64,000 nucleotides of DNA from Maribellus comscasis (GTDB lineage: Bacteria; Bacteroidota; Bacteroidia; Bacteroidales; Prolixibacteraceae), in contig NZ_CP046401.1 of assembly GCF_009762775.1 (NCBI RefSeq), forward strand, positions 4,984,001 to 5,048,000, written 5' to 3'. Position 1 is the first letter of the stretch. Every line of letters begins with the position of its first letter. The notes beneath the pieces were generated by a model. It did no database searches. It had not been told where the DNA came from and worked only from the letters and a program-made list of their open reading frames with translations. Positions 1 to 8,637 of this stretch are shown here, piece by piece. The position numbers and the translations under genes are program-made.

Positions 1-3000
1 GTTATTTAGATGAACTGGAAAACCGGCTTCGAAGAATTAAATCAGTATCTAAACTTCGTCATTATGGTTTACAAAAGGAACAAATCAGTATATACATTGA
101 AAAAGAAAAGCTTACCAATTACGGGATAAACACTGCAACCCTGGCAGGAAATCTTTTTACACAGGGTTTTACTACAATGAGTGGCACTGTCGATAATGAT
201 CAGTTTATTGCGCCGATCCATATTTCGCAATCGTATAACAGCGAACAGGATATTGCCGAGCAAATTATTTATTCCGATCCTACCGGAAACATCATCCGTT
301 TAAAAGACGTGGCGCGAATCGTTCGTGAGTATCCCGATGCAGATAGTTACATTTCTAACAACGGGCACAAAAGTTTATTGATTTCAATGGAAATGCAGCC
401 TGGGAATAACATTGTACAATATGGCAAAGAAGTTAATGAAGTATTGGAACAATTTCAATCTGAATTACAAGGTGATGTAAGCATTGAACGCATTGCCGAC
501 CAGCCAAAGGTCGTTAGTGATTCGATTAAGACATTTCTGATAGAAATGCTGTATGCCATTGTTGCCGTTATTATGGTCACCATGGTTTTACTTCCATTTC
601 GGGTAGCAACTGTTGCTGCAACTTCAATTCCTATCACAATTTTTGCCTCGCTTGGGATTATGTATTTAACGGGCATGGAATTAAATACAGTAACCCTTGC
701 CGCATTGATTGTAACCCTGGGGATGATCGTAGATAATTCAATAGTAATTGTAGATAGTTACATGGAAAAACTTGATCAGGGAATGTCGCGATGGCGTGCA
801 GCCATAAGTAGTGCAAAAGGTTTTTTCAAGGCAATATTTTCGGCAACGCTGGCTATTAGTATTACCTTCTTTCCATTTCTATTTACCTCAACGGGAATGA
901 TAAAAGATTTTGTCAGACTATTCCCCTGGACTGTGACCATAACATTGGGAATTTCCCTGGCAGTTGCAATGTTGCTAATTCCATTCATCCAGTATACATT
1001 TATCAAACAAGGATTCGAACAATCAAAACGCAAGAAAAAGGAAGGCAGACGTAATTTTCTGGATATTGTTCAGCAATCCTATGAAAAGTGGCTCGTAAAG
1101 TCGTTTAAGCATCCGAAAATAACCATTGGGACAGGTGTCTTGTCTGTATTACTGGGAGTTGTACTTTTTACTCAGGTACCCGTGCAGTTAATGCCTATTG
1201 CCGAACGAAACCAGTTTGCAGTTGAAATATATCTACCTAAAGGTAATTCACTGGAACAAACTGCCTTGGTTGCAGACAGTTTGGAAATAATGATGAAAAA
1301 AGATGATCGGGTAAAATCTATTACCTCATTTATTGGTACCAGTTCACCACGTTTTCATACTACTTATGCACCTAAGCTGCCCGCTCGCAATTATGCGCAG
1401 TTTATTGTAAATACTCCTTCGAACCGGGCAACAGAAGAAATTCTTGATGAATATACAGACTTTTATGCAGAATATTTCCCCAATGCGCATGTCCGCTTTA
1501 AACAGCTCGATTACCAGGAAGCTGCCAACTCAATTGAGATACTTATTTCAGGAAATAATATTGCTAATTTAAAAACAGCCGCTGATTCACTAATTGTTAA
1601 AATGCGGACAGTGCCGGAATTAACCTGGGTGCATACCAATTTTGAAGAAATGTTGGCAGGCACACATGTCGATATTAACGATATAGAGGCTAATCGGTTA
1701 GGGATTAACAAAACAATTGTAGCCACAAACCTGGCTATGCGTTTTGATGGAGTACCATTAACAACTTTATGGGAAAACGATTATCCGGTTACGGTAAAAC
1801 TAAAAGCGGAACGCGATCATGAAGTTTCGTACAGCGATATTGAGAACGAATACATTCATTCTCTGATCCCCGGAGTTTCTGTTCCGTTACGTCAAATCGC
1901 TGACGTTAAGCCCGACTGGACACAAGGTCAGATAATTCGTCGAAACGGAGTACCAACCATAAGCATTGTAAGCGATGTGAAACGCGGCGTGAATTTGAAC
2001 CAGATATTCCGATCTGTGAAAAAAATAGCCGATAGTCAACCCTTGCCCGAGGGAACCAGTTTGAGTTATGGTGGCGCGTATGAAACCGATTCGGAGATGC
2101 TGCCGCAGGTTACCGGTGGCTTGTTCATGAGTGTCTTTATTATTTTCCTGATCCTGGTGTTTCACTTTCGAAAAATCAACCTGGCCTTACTGGTTATGGG
2201 GTCGTCAACTTTAAGTATTATCGGAGCCGTGCTAGGTGTGTTGATCATGGGGCTCAACTTTGGAGTGACCTCCATATTAGGGATTGTCAGCCTGATCGGT
2301 ATTCTTGTTCGAAACGGCATTATTATGCTCGATTATGCTGAAGAACTTCGACAACATGGAAAGAAAACCGCACTTGAAGCAGCATTTGAAGCAGGTAAAC
2401 GGCGTATGCGCCCTATCTTCCTTACATCGATGGCTGCATCAATGGGGGTAATTCCTATGATTATCAGTAAAAGTGCCCTTTGGGCGCCTATGGGTGTCGT
2501 AATCTGCTTCGGAACAATTACATCTATGATATTTTTAGGTCTCATTCTTCCGGTGGCCTATTGGTTAATTTTCAGGAAAGTGGATAAAAACAAGAAGAAA
2601 ATAACAATAGCAGAACTTCTGAGTAATTCTAAAATAAAACCGGCATTATTAACACTTGTCCTATTATTTGGCCTGACACCGGTACTTTCTGCTCAAAATC
2701 AAAATAATTATACTCTTGAACAATGTAAAACGCTGGCATTACAAAATAATGCCCAAATAAAAAATAAGGTGCTGGATGTCGAATCATCCCAACAGGTAAA
2801 AAAAGCTGCTTATACCAAGTACTTTCCACAGGTGGACGCAACCGCATTCGCCTATAAATTTACCGATCCTTTGATAAATATGGAAATGCAGGGAGGAAAC
2901 CTCCCTGTTTATGATGGAAATCCGGCCAATTTACCATTGGCCACGCAATTTGCTTATTTCCCTTCAGTATCAATTCCGTTAATTGAGGAAGGCGTAATTG

Positions 3001-3983
3001 GAATGGCAACCGCAACACAGCCTGTTTATGCCGGACAACGAATTTCAACGGGAAACAAACTTGCTGATTTGGGGATAGAGGTTAATCAACTTCAATTAAA
3101 ATCAACCGAAAAGGAGATTGCTCTTGAAACAGAGAAAAGGTATTGGCAAATTGTTTCACTGGGCGAAAAAATGAAGACCCTGGAAAATTACACCAGTCTG
3201 CTGGATACATTACATAAAGAAGTTACTGATGCTCTAAATGCCGGATTAATTACCCGGAATGACTTGTTAAAAGTTGAGCTAAAGCAAAATGAACTGCAAA
3301 TGAACCGGCTAAAACTTGAGAACGGTACAATTCTGGCTAAAATGGCTTTTTGTCAGTACATCGGTGTGGTTTATGATAAAAACATCAGTTTCGCCGATAG
3401 TACAGGATTAACAGAGTCACCGGAACTTATTTACACCGATCATCAGGAAGCGCTGGTTAACCGTGAAGAATATCAATTATTACAAAAAAGTACATCTGCC
3501 GAAAAGTATCTGACCAAAATGCAGAAAGGTGAATATATGCCCCAGGTTGCGGTTGGTGTTGGTGCCATGTATCTAGATATTATGGACGATAAGGGAGCTG
3601 TTAATGGCTTAGCCTTTGGAACTGTAAAAATCCCTATTTCCGGATGGTGGGAAGCAAAATACAAGATGAAGGAACGCCAGTTTAAAGAAGAGCAGAACCG
3701 CAACATGGTAACCGACAATACTGAAAAACTTTTACTTCAGATGCAGCAGGGAAGAAATTCACTCGAAGAAGCATACCAACAAGTTCAACTGGCAGAAATT
3801 TCTATCGGTCAGGCTTCTGAAAACTTAAGGGTAACACAGGATAGCTATTCCGCAGGTATGGTTAATATCTCTGATTTACTTGATGCGCAGGCACAGTTGC
3901 AGCAATCAACCGATTTGTATGTAGACGCTTTAACTCAATTAAAACTAGCAAAAGTGAATTATCTGCAAATTACCGGGAGGTAA
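1..3983 (+). CDS. RND efflux pump fused to TolC-like channel (5' end outside window)
   Basis: The frame is open from position 3, so this is the 3' part of a longer gene; the ATG at 177 is internal. From 177, residues 1-~845 are RND (AcrB/SwrC-like) permease: transmembrane helices near 120-290 and 680-850, the periplasmic loop between, and the first-half proton-relay segment GMIVDNSIVIVD (one Asp then Asn where AcrB has Asp-Asp). After a basic linker, a hydrophobic stretch ending in LTPVLSAQ resembles an internal signal peptide with a signal peptidase I site. The remaining ~400 residues are a TolC/OEP domain (YTLEQCKTLALQNN, two heptad-rich hairpins). Known of the families: RND pumps export drugs, metals or lipids by proton antiport and TolC forms the outer-membrane exit duct. 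Inference: the polyprotein may be cleaved to give both parts. Substrate unknown. Confidence 0.9.
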   Translation, partial: YLDELENRLRRIKSVSKLRHYGLQKEQISIYIEKEKLTNYGINTATLAGNLFTQGFTTMSGTVDNDQFIAPIHISQSYNSEQDIAEQIIYSDPTGNIIRLKDVARIVREYPDADSYISNNGHKSLLISMEMQPGNNIVQYGKEVNEVLEQFQSELQGDVSIERIADQPKVVSDSIKTFLIEMLYAIVAVIMVTMVLLPFRVATVAATSIPITIFASLGIMYLTGMELNTVTLAALIVTLGMIVDNSIVIVDSYMEKLDQGMSRWRAAISSAKGFFKAIFSATLAISITFFPFLFTSTGMIKDFVRLFPWTVTITLGISLAVAMLLIPFIQYTFIKQGFEQSKRKKKEGRRNFLDIVQQSYEKWLVKSFKHPKITIGTGVLSVLLGVVLFTQVPVQLMPIAERNQFAVEIYLPKGNSLEQTALVADSLEIMMKKDDRVKSITSFIGTSSPRFHTTYAPKLPARNYAQFIVNTPSNRATEEILDEYTDFYAEYFPNAHVRFKQLDYQEAANSIEILISGNNIANLKTAADSLIVKMRTVPELTWVHTNFEEMLAGTHVDINDIEANRLGINKTIVATNLAMRFDGVPLTTLWENDYPVTVKLKAERDHEVSYSDIENEYIHSLIPGVSVPLRQIADVKPDWTQGQIIRRNGVPTISIVSDVKRGVNLNQIFRSVKKIADSQPLPEGTSLSYGGAYETDSEMLPQVTGGLFMSVFIIFLILVFHFRKINLALLVMGSSTLSIIGAVLGVLIMGLNFGVTSILGIVSLIGILVRNGIIMLDYAEELRQHGKKTALEAAFEAGKRRMRPIFLTSMAASMGVIPMIISKSALWAPMGVVICFGTITSMIFLGLILPVAYWLIFRKVDKNKKKITIAELLSNSKIKPALLTLVLLFGLTPVLSAQNQNNYTLEQCKTLALQNNAQIKNKVLDVESSQQVKKAAYTKYFPQVDATAFAYKFTDPLINMEMQGGNLPVYDGNPANLPLATQFAYFPSVSIPLIEEGVIGMATATQPVYAGQRISTGNKLADLGIEVNQLQLKSTEKEIALETEKRYWQIVSLGEKMKTLENYTSLLDTLHKEVTDALNAGLITRNDLLKVELKQNELQMNRLKLENGTILAKMAFCQYIGVVYDKNISFADSTGLTESPELIYTDHQEALVNREEYQLLQKSTSAEKYLTKMQKGEYMPQVAVGVGAMYLDIMDDKGAVNGLAFGTVKIPISGWWEAKYKMKERQFKEEQNRNMVTDNTEKLLLQMQQGRNSLEEAYQQVQLAEISIGQASENLRVTQDSYSAGMVNISDLLDAQAQLQQSTDLYVDALTQLKLAKVNYLQITGR

Positions 3984-4028
3984 TTTCTTTTAGCGAATAG
4001 GTTAATATATATAATACAGGATTTAAAT

Positions 4029-4063
4029 GCAGGATATTGTGGTAAATAATCATCATATCCTGC
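4029..4063 (+). terminator. Possible terminator hairpin after the RND-TolC gene
   Basis: GCAGGATAT (4029-4037) pairs perfectly with ATATCCTGC (4055-4063) around a 17-nt loop, 45 nt after the stop codon. What follows is A/T-rich but has no clean T-run, so termination is plausible but not certain. Confidence 0.4.
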
Positions 4064-4137
4064 TAAAATAAATTTAACTCTACAGTGTTGCTGAGGGATT
4101 TACTATAAAAAATTGAGAAAAAAATACAATTGTTTCC

Positions 4138-4401
4138 GTGCGAAAGGCTACCACATATATTGTACTAAGTTTGTGTTTATTCTTCACCATTTTTGTTTCG
4201 GCTCAAGAGGATTGCATTAATATACAGCGTCCAAAAGTGGCTGTAGTACTAAGTGGTGGCGGAGCAAAAGGTTTTGCCCACATTGGAGTTTTAAAAGTTT
4301 TGGAACAGGAAGGAATTCCAATCGATATTATAGTTGGTACCAGTATGGGAAGCCTGATTGGCGGATTTTACTCACTGGGTTCTGACAATCCATTGATTTG
4401 A
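4138..4401 (+). pseudogene. Truncated patatin-like phospholipase
   Basis: The GTG start gives an 87-residue product. A signal peptide (residues 1-~22, ending FVSAQ) is followed by the patatin glycine-rich oxyanion-hole loop [12 protein letters not shown] and the nucleophile elbow GTSMG. It then stops soon after GGFYSLG. Bacteroidota relatives are usually several hundred residues long, with a catalytic Asp and often a C-terminal outer-membrane barrel. Here the Asp and everything after it are gone, so it cannot be a working lipase. The sequence changes character at about 4385-4400, which looks like a deletion or insertion joint instead of a point mutation. Confidence 0.8.
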
Positions 4402-4427
4402 ATTTTTTTGAAAAACTTCATCTAATG

Positions 4428-4462
4428 TATGTTGCAACATATAATGTTTATACATATCTTTG
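4428..4462 (+). promoter_or_regulatory. Promoter with operator palindrome, copy 1
   Basis: TATCTTTG (4455-4462) fits the Bacteroidota -7 box TAnnTTTG. TTG at 4432-4434, 20 bp upstream, is a -33 element and lies inside the perfect 14-bp palindrome TATGTTGCAACATA (4428-4441), a likely repressor site. The layout recurs at 4709-4742. It would drive the small ORF at 4485. Confidence 0.6.
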
Positions 4463-4484
4463 TGCGAAATTCTAAATTGGATGT

Positions 4485-4646
4485 ATGAATAATAAAAGTG
4501 TGGTTACTATAGAAATGTTTTATACACTTACTTGCCCAAATTGCAAAATATTGAAAAGAATGTTGGATGAATTAGAAATAGCTGCGAAGTCAGAATTAAA
4601 TGTCCATCTTATTGATATCAAAATGAGGACATCAATTGGGTATTAA
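4485..4646 (+). pseudogene. Truncated thioredoxin-fold small protein (CPNC)
   Basis: A 53-residue reading frame just downstream of a good promoter begins with a thioredoxin-like beta strand (TIEMFYTLTCPNC), with a CxxC at Cys17 and Cys20, and a helix (LKRMLDELE), then a second strand (LNVHLIDIK), and stops at MRTSIGY. Small redox-active disulfide proteins of this type run about 75-90 residues and continue through a cis-proline loop, which is absent here. It is therefore probably a broken remnant. In other bacteria such proteins often sit beside ArsR-type regulators and permeases, which would fit the palindromic operator, but that is inference. Confidence 0.55.
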
Positions 4647-4708
4647 AATGTTTAGTGAGTTTTGCTTGCAATTATACCTGACAGATTTTAAACAAATTAT
4701 ATTTTTGT

Positions 4709-4742
4709 ATGTTTAAACATTAAACGTTTATACATATATTTA
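4709..4742 (+). promoter_or_regulatory. Promoter with operator palindrome, copy 2
   Basis: The palindrome ATGTTTAAACAT (4709-4720) is followed at the same spacing as copy 1 by GTTTATACATAT and a weak -7 box TATATTTA (4735-4742). The 12-mer GTTTATACATAT is identical in both copies. The ATG at 4757 downstream starts a frame (MTFWWKQK) that soon runs into the REP-like hairpins, so the gene it served appears lost. Confidence 0.5.
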
Positions 4743-4800
4743 CATTAGAATTTAAGATGACCTTTTGGTGGAAACAAAAAATAGTACCATTGAAGACTAA

Positions 4801-4885
4801 TGAACTACCCCGCTGCAAGCAGACGGGGTATCTAAAACCCACCGCACATGCTGAATACGCCCCAAGGGGCGGGGAATTGTACCCA
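4801..4885. repeat. Pair of REP-like hairpins
   Basis: Two GC-rich hairpins stand out from A/T-rich DNA. The first (4806-4830) pairs TACCCCG-CTGC with GCAG-CGGGGTA, with one bulged A. The second (4858-4871) is the perfect CGCCCC-AA-GGGGCG. It is followed by GGGAATTGTACCC, a third short inverted repeat. Paired GC hairpins like this resemble REP/BIME elements mobilised by IS200-like (RAYT) transposases. No transposase is present here. The ATG at 4848 lies in this element and reads in frame into the next gene, so it should not be taken as that gene's start. Confidence 0.5.
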
Positions 4886-4907
4886 AATGAGATTAAATAT
4901 AAGAAAA

Positions 4908-5834
4908 ATGAAAAACGAAAAATGGACAACGGCTGATATTCCTGATCTCACGGGAAAGGTAATAATTGTTACCGGAGGAAACAGCGGGTTAGGCTACGAA
5001 TCGGTAAAAGCATTCGCTCAAAACGCCGCAGAAGTTATAATGGCTTGTCGCTCAGTTGAAAAGGGCGAAGTGGCAAGGGCAGAAATCATGAAAAATAAGC
5101 CAAATGGCAAAATAAAGATTATGCCGTTAGATTTGATGGATTTATCATCAGTAAGGAATTTTACCGATAAATTTAAAGAAAATTACAACCGTTTGGATGT
5201 TCTTCTGAATAATGCGGGTATCATGATTCCTCCTTACGGACTGACCAAAGACGGTTTTGAAAGCCAAATCGGGACTAACCATCTGGGACATTTTGCACTC
5301 ACCGGACTGCTGAAAGACTTAATTGTAAAAACCCCAAAATCAAGGGTAGTTTCTACAAGTAGCATTGCCCATAAAAGCGGAAAGATGGGTTTTAACAATT
5401 TTATGTTTGCTAATGGCAACGGTTATACGCCCATGAAAGCATACGGGCGTTCTAAATTGGCAAACCTGCTGTTCATTTATGAACTCCAAAGGCGTTTCGA
5501 AGCAAACAACATCAACAGCATTGCCGTTGCAGCGCACCCAGGCGTATCACAAACCAACCTGATGCGATTCATCGAAGGTAAATTCTACTATCGTTTACTC
5601 AAACCGCTGTCTTCGTTTTTTCTTCAAAGTGCGGCAATGGGTGCTTTGCCCCAATTGAGAGCTGCAGTTGACCCGAATGTACAAGGCGGCGATTATTATG
5701 GCCCCAATGGTTTTAATGAAATGAAAGGTTCACCCGTAAAGGTTAAATCAATCCCTGCATCTTACAACACCGAAGATGCGAAACAACTTTGGAAATTGTC
5801 TGAAAAATTAACTGATATTAACTATAATTTTTAA
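4908..5834 (+). CDS. Short-chain dehydrogenase/reductase
   Basis: A 308-residue classical SDR, retinol-dehydrogenase-like. Rossmann loop TGGNSGLG at residues 22-29, NNAG at 101-104, catalytic Ser near 150-152, and Tyr179-xxx-Lys183 in YGRSK. It should catalyse NAD(P)-dependent oxidation or reduction of a carbonyl/alcohol in the cytoplasm; the substrate is not predictable. The ATG at 4908 (MKNEKWTTADIPDLTGK) was chosen because in-frame ATGs at 4848 and 4887 would translate the REP-like element. First gene of the rightward redox run, 4 nt before the next gene. Confidence 0.9.
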   Translation: MKNEKWTTADIPDLTGKVIIVTGGNSGLGYESVKAFAQNAAEVIMACRSVEKGEVARAEIMKNKPNGKIKIMPLDLMDLSSVRNFTDKFKENYNRLDVLLNNAGIMIPPYGLTKDGFESQIGTNHLGHFALTGLLKDLIVKTPKSRVVSTSSIAHKSGKMGFNNFMFANGNGYTPMKAYGRSKLANLLFIYELQRRFEANNINSIAVAAHPGVSQTNLMRFIEGKFYYRLLKPLSSFFLQSAAMGALPQLRAAVDPNVQGGDYYGPNGFNEMKGSPVKVKSIPASYNTEDAKQLWKLSEKLTDINYNF

Positions 5835-5838
5835 AAAA

Positions 5839-6237
5839 ATGAACACACTTACACAAGAAATGAAAGACATGATTGCCACACAGCAGTGTTTCGTTGGAAC
5901 TGTAGATGCTGATGGTTATCCGAATGTTGCGCCAAAACGTTCAACCCGGGTGTTATCGGACAATTCTCTTATATTTTCAGAAGGTACTGGTGGTGCCACC
6001 TATGAAAATATTAAAAGAGGTTCAAAAGTTTCCGTGGCTGTTGTAAACAGGGATATTCTTGATGGATATAGGTTTGTTGGAGAGGCTATTTTACACGAAA
6101 GTGGAGATTTATATGAACAGTCGGCTGCCATGTCGGTAAAAATGGGAATGCCCAAACCCAGAGCAGTTGTAGTCATTAACATAGCAGAAATACACACGCT
6201 TAAGCCTGGACCCACGGCTGGTAAAAAAATTGATTAG
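5839..6237 (+). CDS. Pyridoxamine 5'-phosphate oxidase-fold flavoprotein
   Basis: 132 residues with a split-barrel flavin-binding fold: the N-terminal QQCFVGTVDADGYPNVAPKR is typical of the PPOX family, followed by SLIFSEGTGGATYENI and VVNRDILDGYRFVGEA. Such small members bind FMN, F420 or haem and reduce small substrates or act in stress responses; true PdxH proteins are longer. It is 4 nt after the SDR and ends within 35 nt of the next start, so it is probably co-transcribed. Exact function unassigned. Confidence 0.8.
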   Translation: MNTLTQEMKDMIATQQCFVGTVDADGYPNVAPKRSTRVLSDNSLIFSEGTGGATYENIKRGSKVSVAVVNRDILDGYRFVGEAILHESGDLYEQSAAMSVKMGMPKPRAVVVINIAEIHTLKPGPTAGKKID

Positions 6238-6271
6238 AATTGATCATGAAATTTTAAAAATTGATAAAACA

Positions 6272-7048
6272 ATGGAAAGTAAAATAGCCAGTGCAATCGG
6301 TATGAAGTATTCACCGGTAGCCGTTTTGTTCACTGATGATAAACCAGAAAACGCGATGCAGTTTAAAGAAGGCCGCTGGGGATGCGTGGTAACTATGTTT
6401 ATCGCCGCCGCGAAAGGGCGTACTGCCATTTTCGACCGAAAAACTTTTGGCTGCCTCGGTGGTGGGGTCGGACTTGGATTTGGCAACCAGTACGTTCATT
6501 TTCCGGGAGGTATCGAGTGCTATGTTTCCACCGGGAATAAAGAATTTGCGCGTACTCCCGAAGCCGCAAACTTTCGAACTTCAACCCCGCTCGATGAAGG
6601 CGAAGGGTACTTCAAGTCACCTGAAATCGCCAAAAAGTTCGTGGATGCCTTGCCTATGACCGAAGTGCCGACAACTTACGTTGTTTATAAGCCACTGGAT
6701 CAGTTGACAGAAGAAGAAACCCCTGAGGTGGTGGTCTTTCTGGCCAATGTTGAACAGTTATCAGCCCTGTCTGTCCTTGCCAACTACGAACGAGGAACCG
6801 GCCCAAGCGTGATTATGCCTTTTGGCGCAGGCTGCCATACCCTGGGGATTATTCCTTACGCCGAAGCAAAGTCTGGAGAACCTAGTGCAGTCATCGGTTT
6901 GACGGATATTTCCGCACGCCGCCATGTGGATAAAGATCTTCTTTCTTTCGCTGTGCCTTTTTCAATGTTTTTGAAGATGGAAGAAAACGTAGAGGGTAGT
7001 TTTCTGAAAAAGGAAGTCTGGATGAATTTAATGGAAAGGAACAATTAA
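6272..7048 (+). CDS. DUF169 family protein
   Basis: 258 residues from the ATG at 6272; an in-frame TTG at 6230 would overlap the upstream stop and is less likely. Features of DUF169 are seen: SPVAVLFTDDKPENA near the N terminus, a Cys-containing WGCVVTMFIAAAKGRTA, the glycine-rich GCLGGGVGLGFG, and a second half with VVFLANVEQLSAL and FGAGCHTLGIIPY. The conserved Cys residues hint at metal, cluster or flavin binding, but the activity of the family is not established. It lies in the redox run, 17 nt before the peroxidase gene. Confidence 0.75.
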   Translation: MESKIASAIGMKYSPVAVLFTDDKPENAMQFKEGRWGCVVTMFIAAAKGRTAIFDRKTFGCLGGGVGLGFGNQYVHFPGGIECYVSTGNKEFARTPEAANFRTSTPLDEGEGYFKSPEIAKKFVDALPMTEVPTTYVVYKPLDQLTEEETPEVVVFLANVEQLSALSVLANYERGTGPSVIMPFGAGCHTLGIIPYAEAKSGEPSAVIGLTDISARRHVDKDLLSFAVPFSMFLKMEENVEGSFLKKEVWMNLMERNN

Positions 7049-7065
7049 ATAAAAACAGAAATATC

Positions 7066-7551
7066 ATGGAATCCGAATTTTATCAGCTAAAAGCTAAAAA
7101 GCCCAATGGCGAAATCCTTGAAATGAAAAGCTACAAAGGCAAAACTGTATTGATAGTCAACACAGCTACAAAATGTGGGCTTGCCCCGCAATTTGACGGT
7201 TTGGAAACATTGCATCAAAAATATAAAGACAAAGGTTTGGTTGTGTTGGGTTTTCCAAGCGCTCAGTTTTTGAACCAGGAACCCGAAACAAATGAAACCG
7301 TGGAAGAAGCTTGCAAAATCAATCACGGAGTAACCTTTCAGCTTACCGAAAAAATTGATGTAAACGGGAAGAATACACATCCGGTATTTGCTTATCTAAA
7401 AAGTAAAAAAGGAGGTTTTCTTGGAAATCGCATCAAATGGAATTTTACCAAATTTTTAATCGATAAAAATGGTACTCCGGTAAAGCGTTTTGCCCCGACC
7501 GATAAACCGGAAAAAATTGAGAAAGACATTTTGAAATTGATTAACAGTTAG
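7066..7551 (+). CDS. Glutathione peroxidase family protein
   Basis: 161 residues, normal for the family. Peroxidatic Cys37 in NTATKCGLAPQFDGLE, Gln67, and Trp125-Asn126 in KWNFTKFL make up the usual Cys-Gln-Trp-Asn tetrad. The motif normally read FPCNQF is FPSAQF here, so the Cys and Asn of that loop are missing. Bacterial members generally reduce hydroperoxides with thioredoxin. No signal peptide, so cytoplasmic. It sits 17 nt downstream of the DUF169 gene. Confidence 0.9.
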   Translation: MESEFYQLKAKKPNGEILEMKSYKGKTVLIVNTATKCGLAPQFDGLETLHQKYKDKGLVVLGFPSAQFLNQEPETNETVEEACKINHGVTFQLTEKIDVNGKNTHPVFAYLKSKKGGFLGNRIKWNFTKFLIDKNGTPVKRFAPTDKPEKIEKDILKLINS

Positions 7552-7584
7552 AATAAAAATACATTTTGTTGCAAAATTCGCTGA

Positions 7585-8595
7585 ATGAGAAAATTAAAAT
7601 TAAGCATACTCGATCAATCTGTCATCAGACCGGGCGGCAATGCCAAAGATGCTATTAATGAAACGGTTGCAACGGTTAAACTGGCCGAAGAATTGGGTTA
7701 TAGCCGCTTTTGGGTATCGGAACATCATAACTCCGCGCTCATTGCCGGTTCTACACCCGAAGTGCTGATGGTAAAACTGGCCGATGCAACCAACGCCATT
7801 CGTATTGGCTCGGGTGGCATTATGTTGCCAAATCACAGCGCTTTAAAGGTAGTTGAAAATTTCAGGATGCTCGAAGTGCTTTTTCCCAATAGGATTGATT
7901 TAGGAATTGGACGCGCTCCGGGTACCGATCGGATTACCTCTTCAATCCTTAACCCTTCAAACGATTTTAGCGAGGCAAGTTATTTGCAACAGTTAGAATA
8001 CATGCAACATTTTTTCAAGGATACGGCTGCCACTAAATACGGCTCGCTGCTCGCGACACCGCGAGCAACTACAATTCCATCGCAATGGATACTAAGTTCC
8101 AGTGGCAGTAGCAGTTTAATTGCCGCTAAATTTGGAATGGGACTTAGCATTGCCAAATTTATAAACGGTTTAGTCATTCCACAAGTGGCAGAAACATACC
8201 GGAAGAATTTTAAACCATCAGCCGAAAATACTGTACCTCAGGTAATAGTTGCCGTTCAGGTAGTTTGTGCCGAAACCGAAGAAAAAGCAAACCAAATGCG
8301 TAAGTTTATTGATTTCGTTTTTGTGCAATTTGAAAAAGGCAATTTCAATGATTTTAAAGATGGAAACTTTATCAAGAATTATGGTTTCTCCCCTTTTGAA
8401 CAACAAATAATAGAAAGAAATAAAGGACGCATCATTTCGGGAACGACCGATGATGTGAAAGAACAACTCATTAAATTATCAAACGATTTTGAAACCGATG
8501 AAATTATGATTACCTCCATGTCTGTTGATTATGAAGCGCGCAGAAAATCATTTGAATTGTTGGCAAATGCTTTTGAGTTAAAGCATATTACATAA
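7585..8595 (+). CDS. Luciferase-like (LLM class) flavin-dependent oxidoreductase
   Basis: 336 residues with the bacterial luciferase TIM-barrel fold: LSILDQSVIRPGG at the N terminus, AEELGYSRFWVSEHHN, IRIGSGGIMLPNHS, and NRIDLGIGRAPGTD, the last typical of the MsnO8-like branch. Members use reduced FMN (or F420) and often oxygen to oxidise small organics. The nearby FMN reductase at 11304 could supply reduced flavin, which is inference. Substrate unknown. Confidence 0.88.
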   Translation: MRKLKLSILDQSVIRPGGNAKDAINETVATVKLAEELGYSRFWVSEHHNSALIAGSTPEVLMVKLADATNAIRIGSGGIMLPNHSALKVVENFRMLEVLFPNRIDLGIGRAPGTDRITSSILNPSNDFSEASYLQQLEYMQHFFKDTAATKYGSLLATPRATTIPSQWILSSSGSSSLIAAKFGMGLSIAKFINGLVIPQVAETYRKNFKPSAENTVPQVIVAVQVVCAETEEKANQMRKFIDFVFVQFEKGNFNDFKDGNFIKNYGFSPFEQQIIERNKGRIISGTTDDVKEQLIKLSNDFETDEIMITSMSVDYEARRKSFELLANAFELKHIT

Positions 8596-8637
8596 ACATT
8601 TTATTTTTAAATAATTTACACTTAAAAACAAAAAAAT

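Noticed and set aside
4848-4907. Upstream start of the SDR gene
   Set aside because: The added 20 residues translate the REP-like hairpins and are not SDR sequence; the ATG at 4908 fits the family N terminus.
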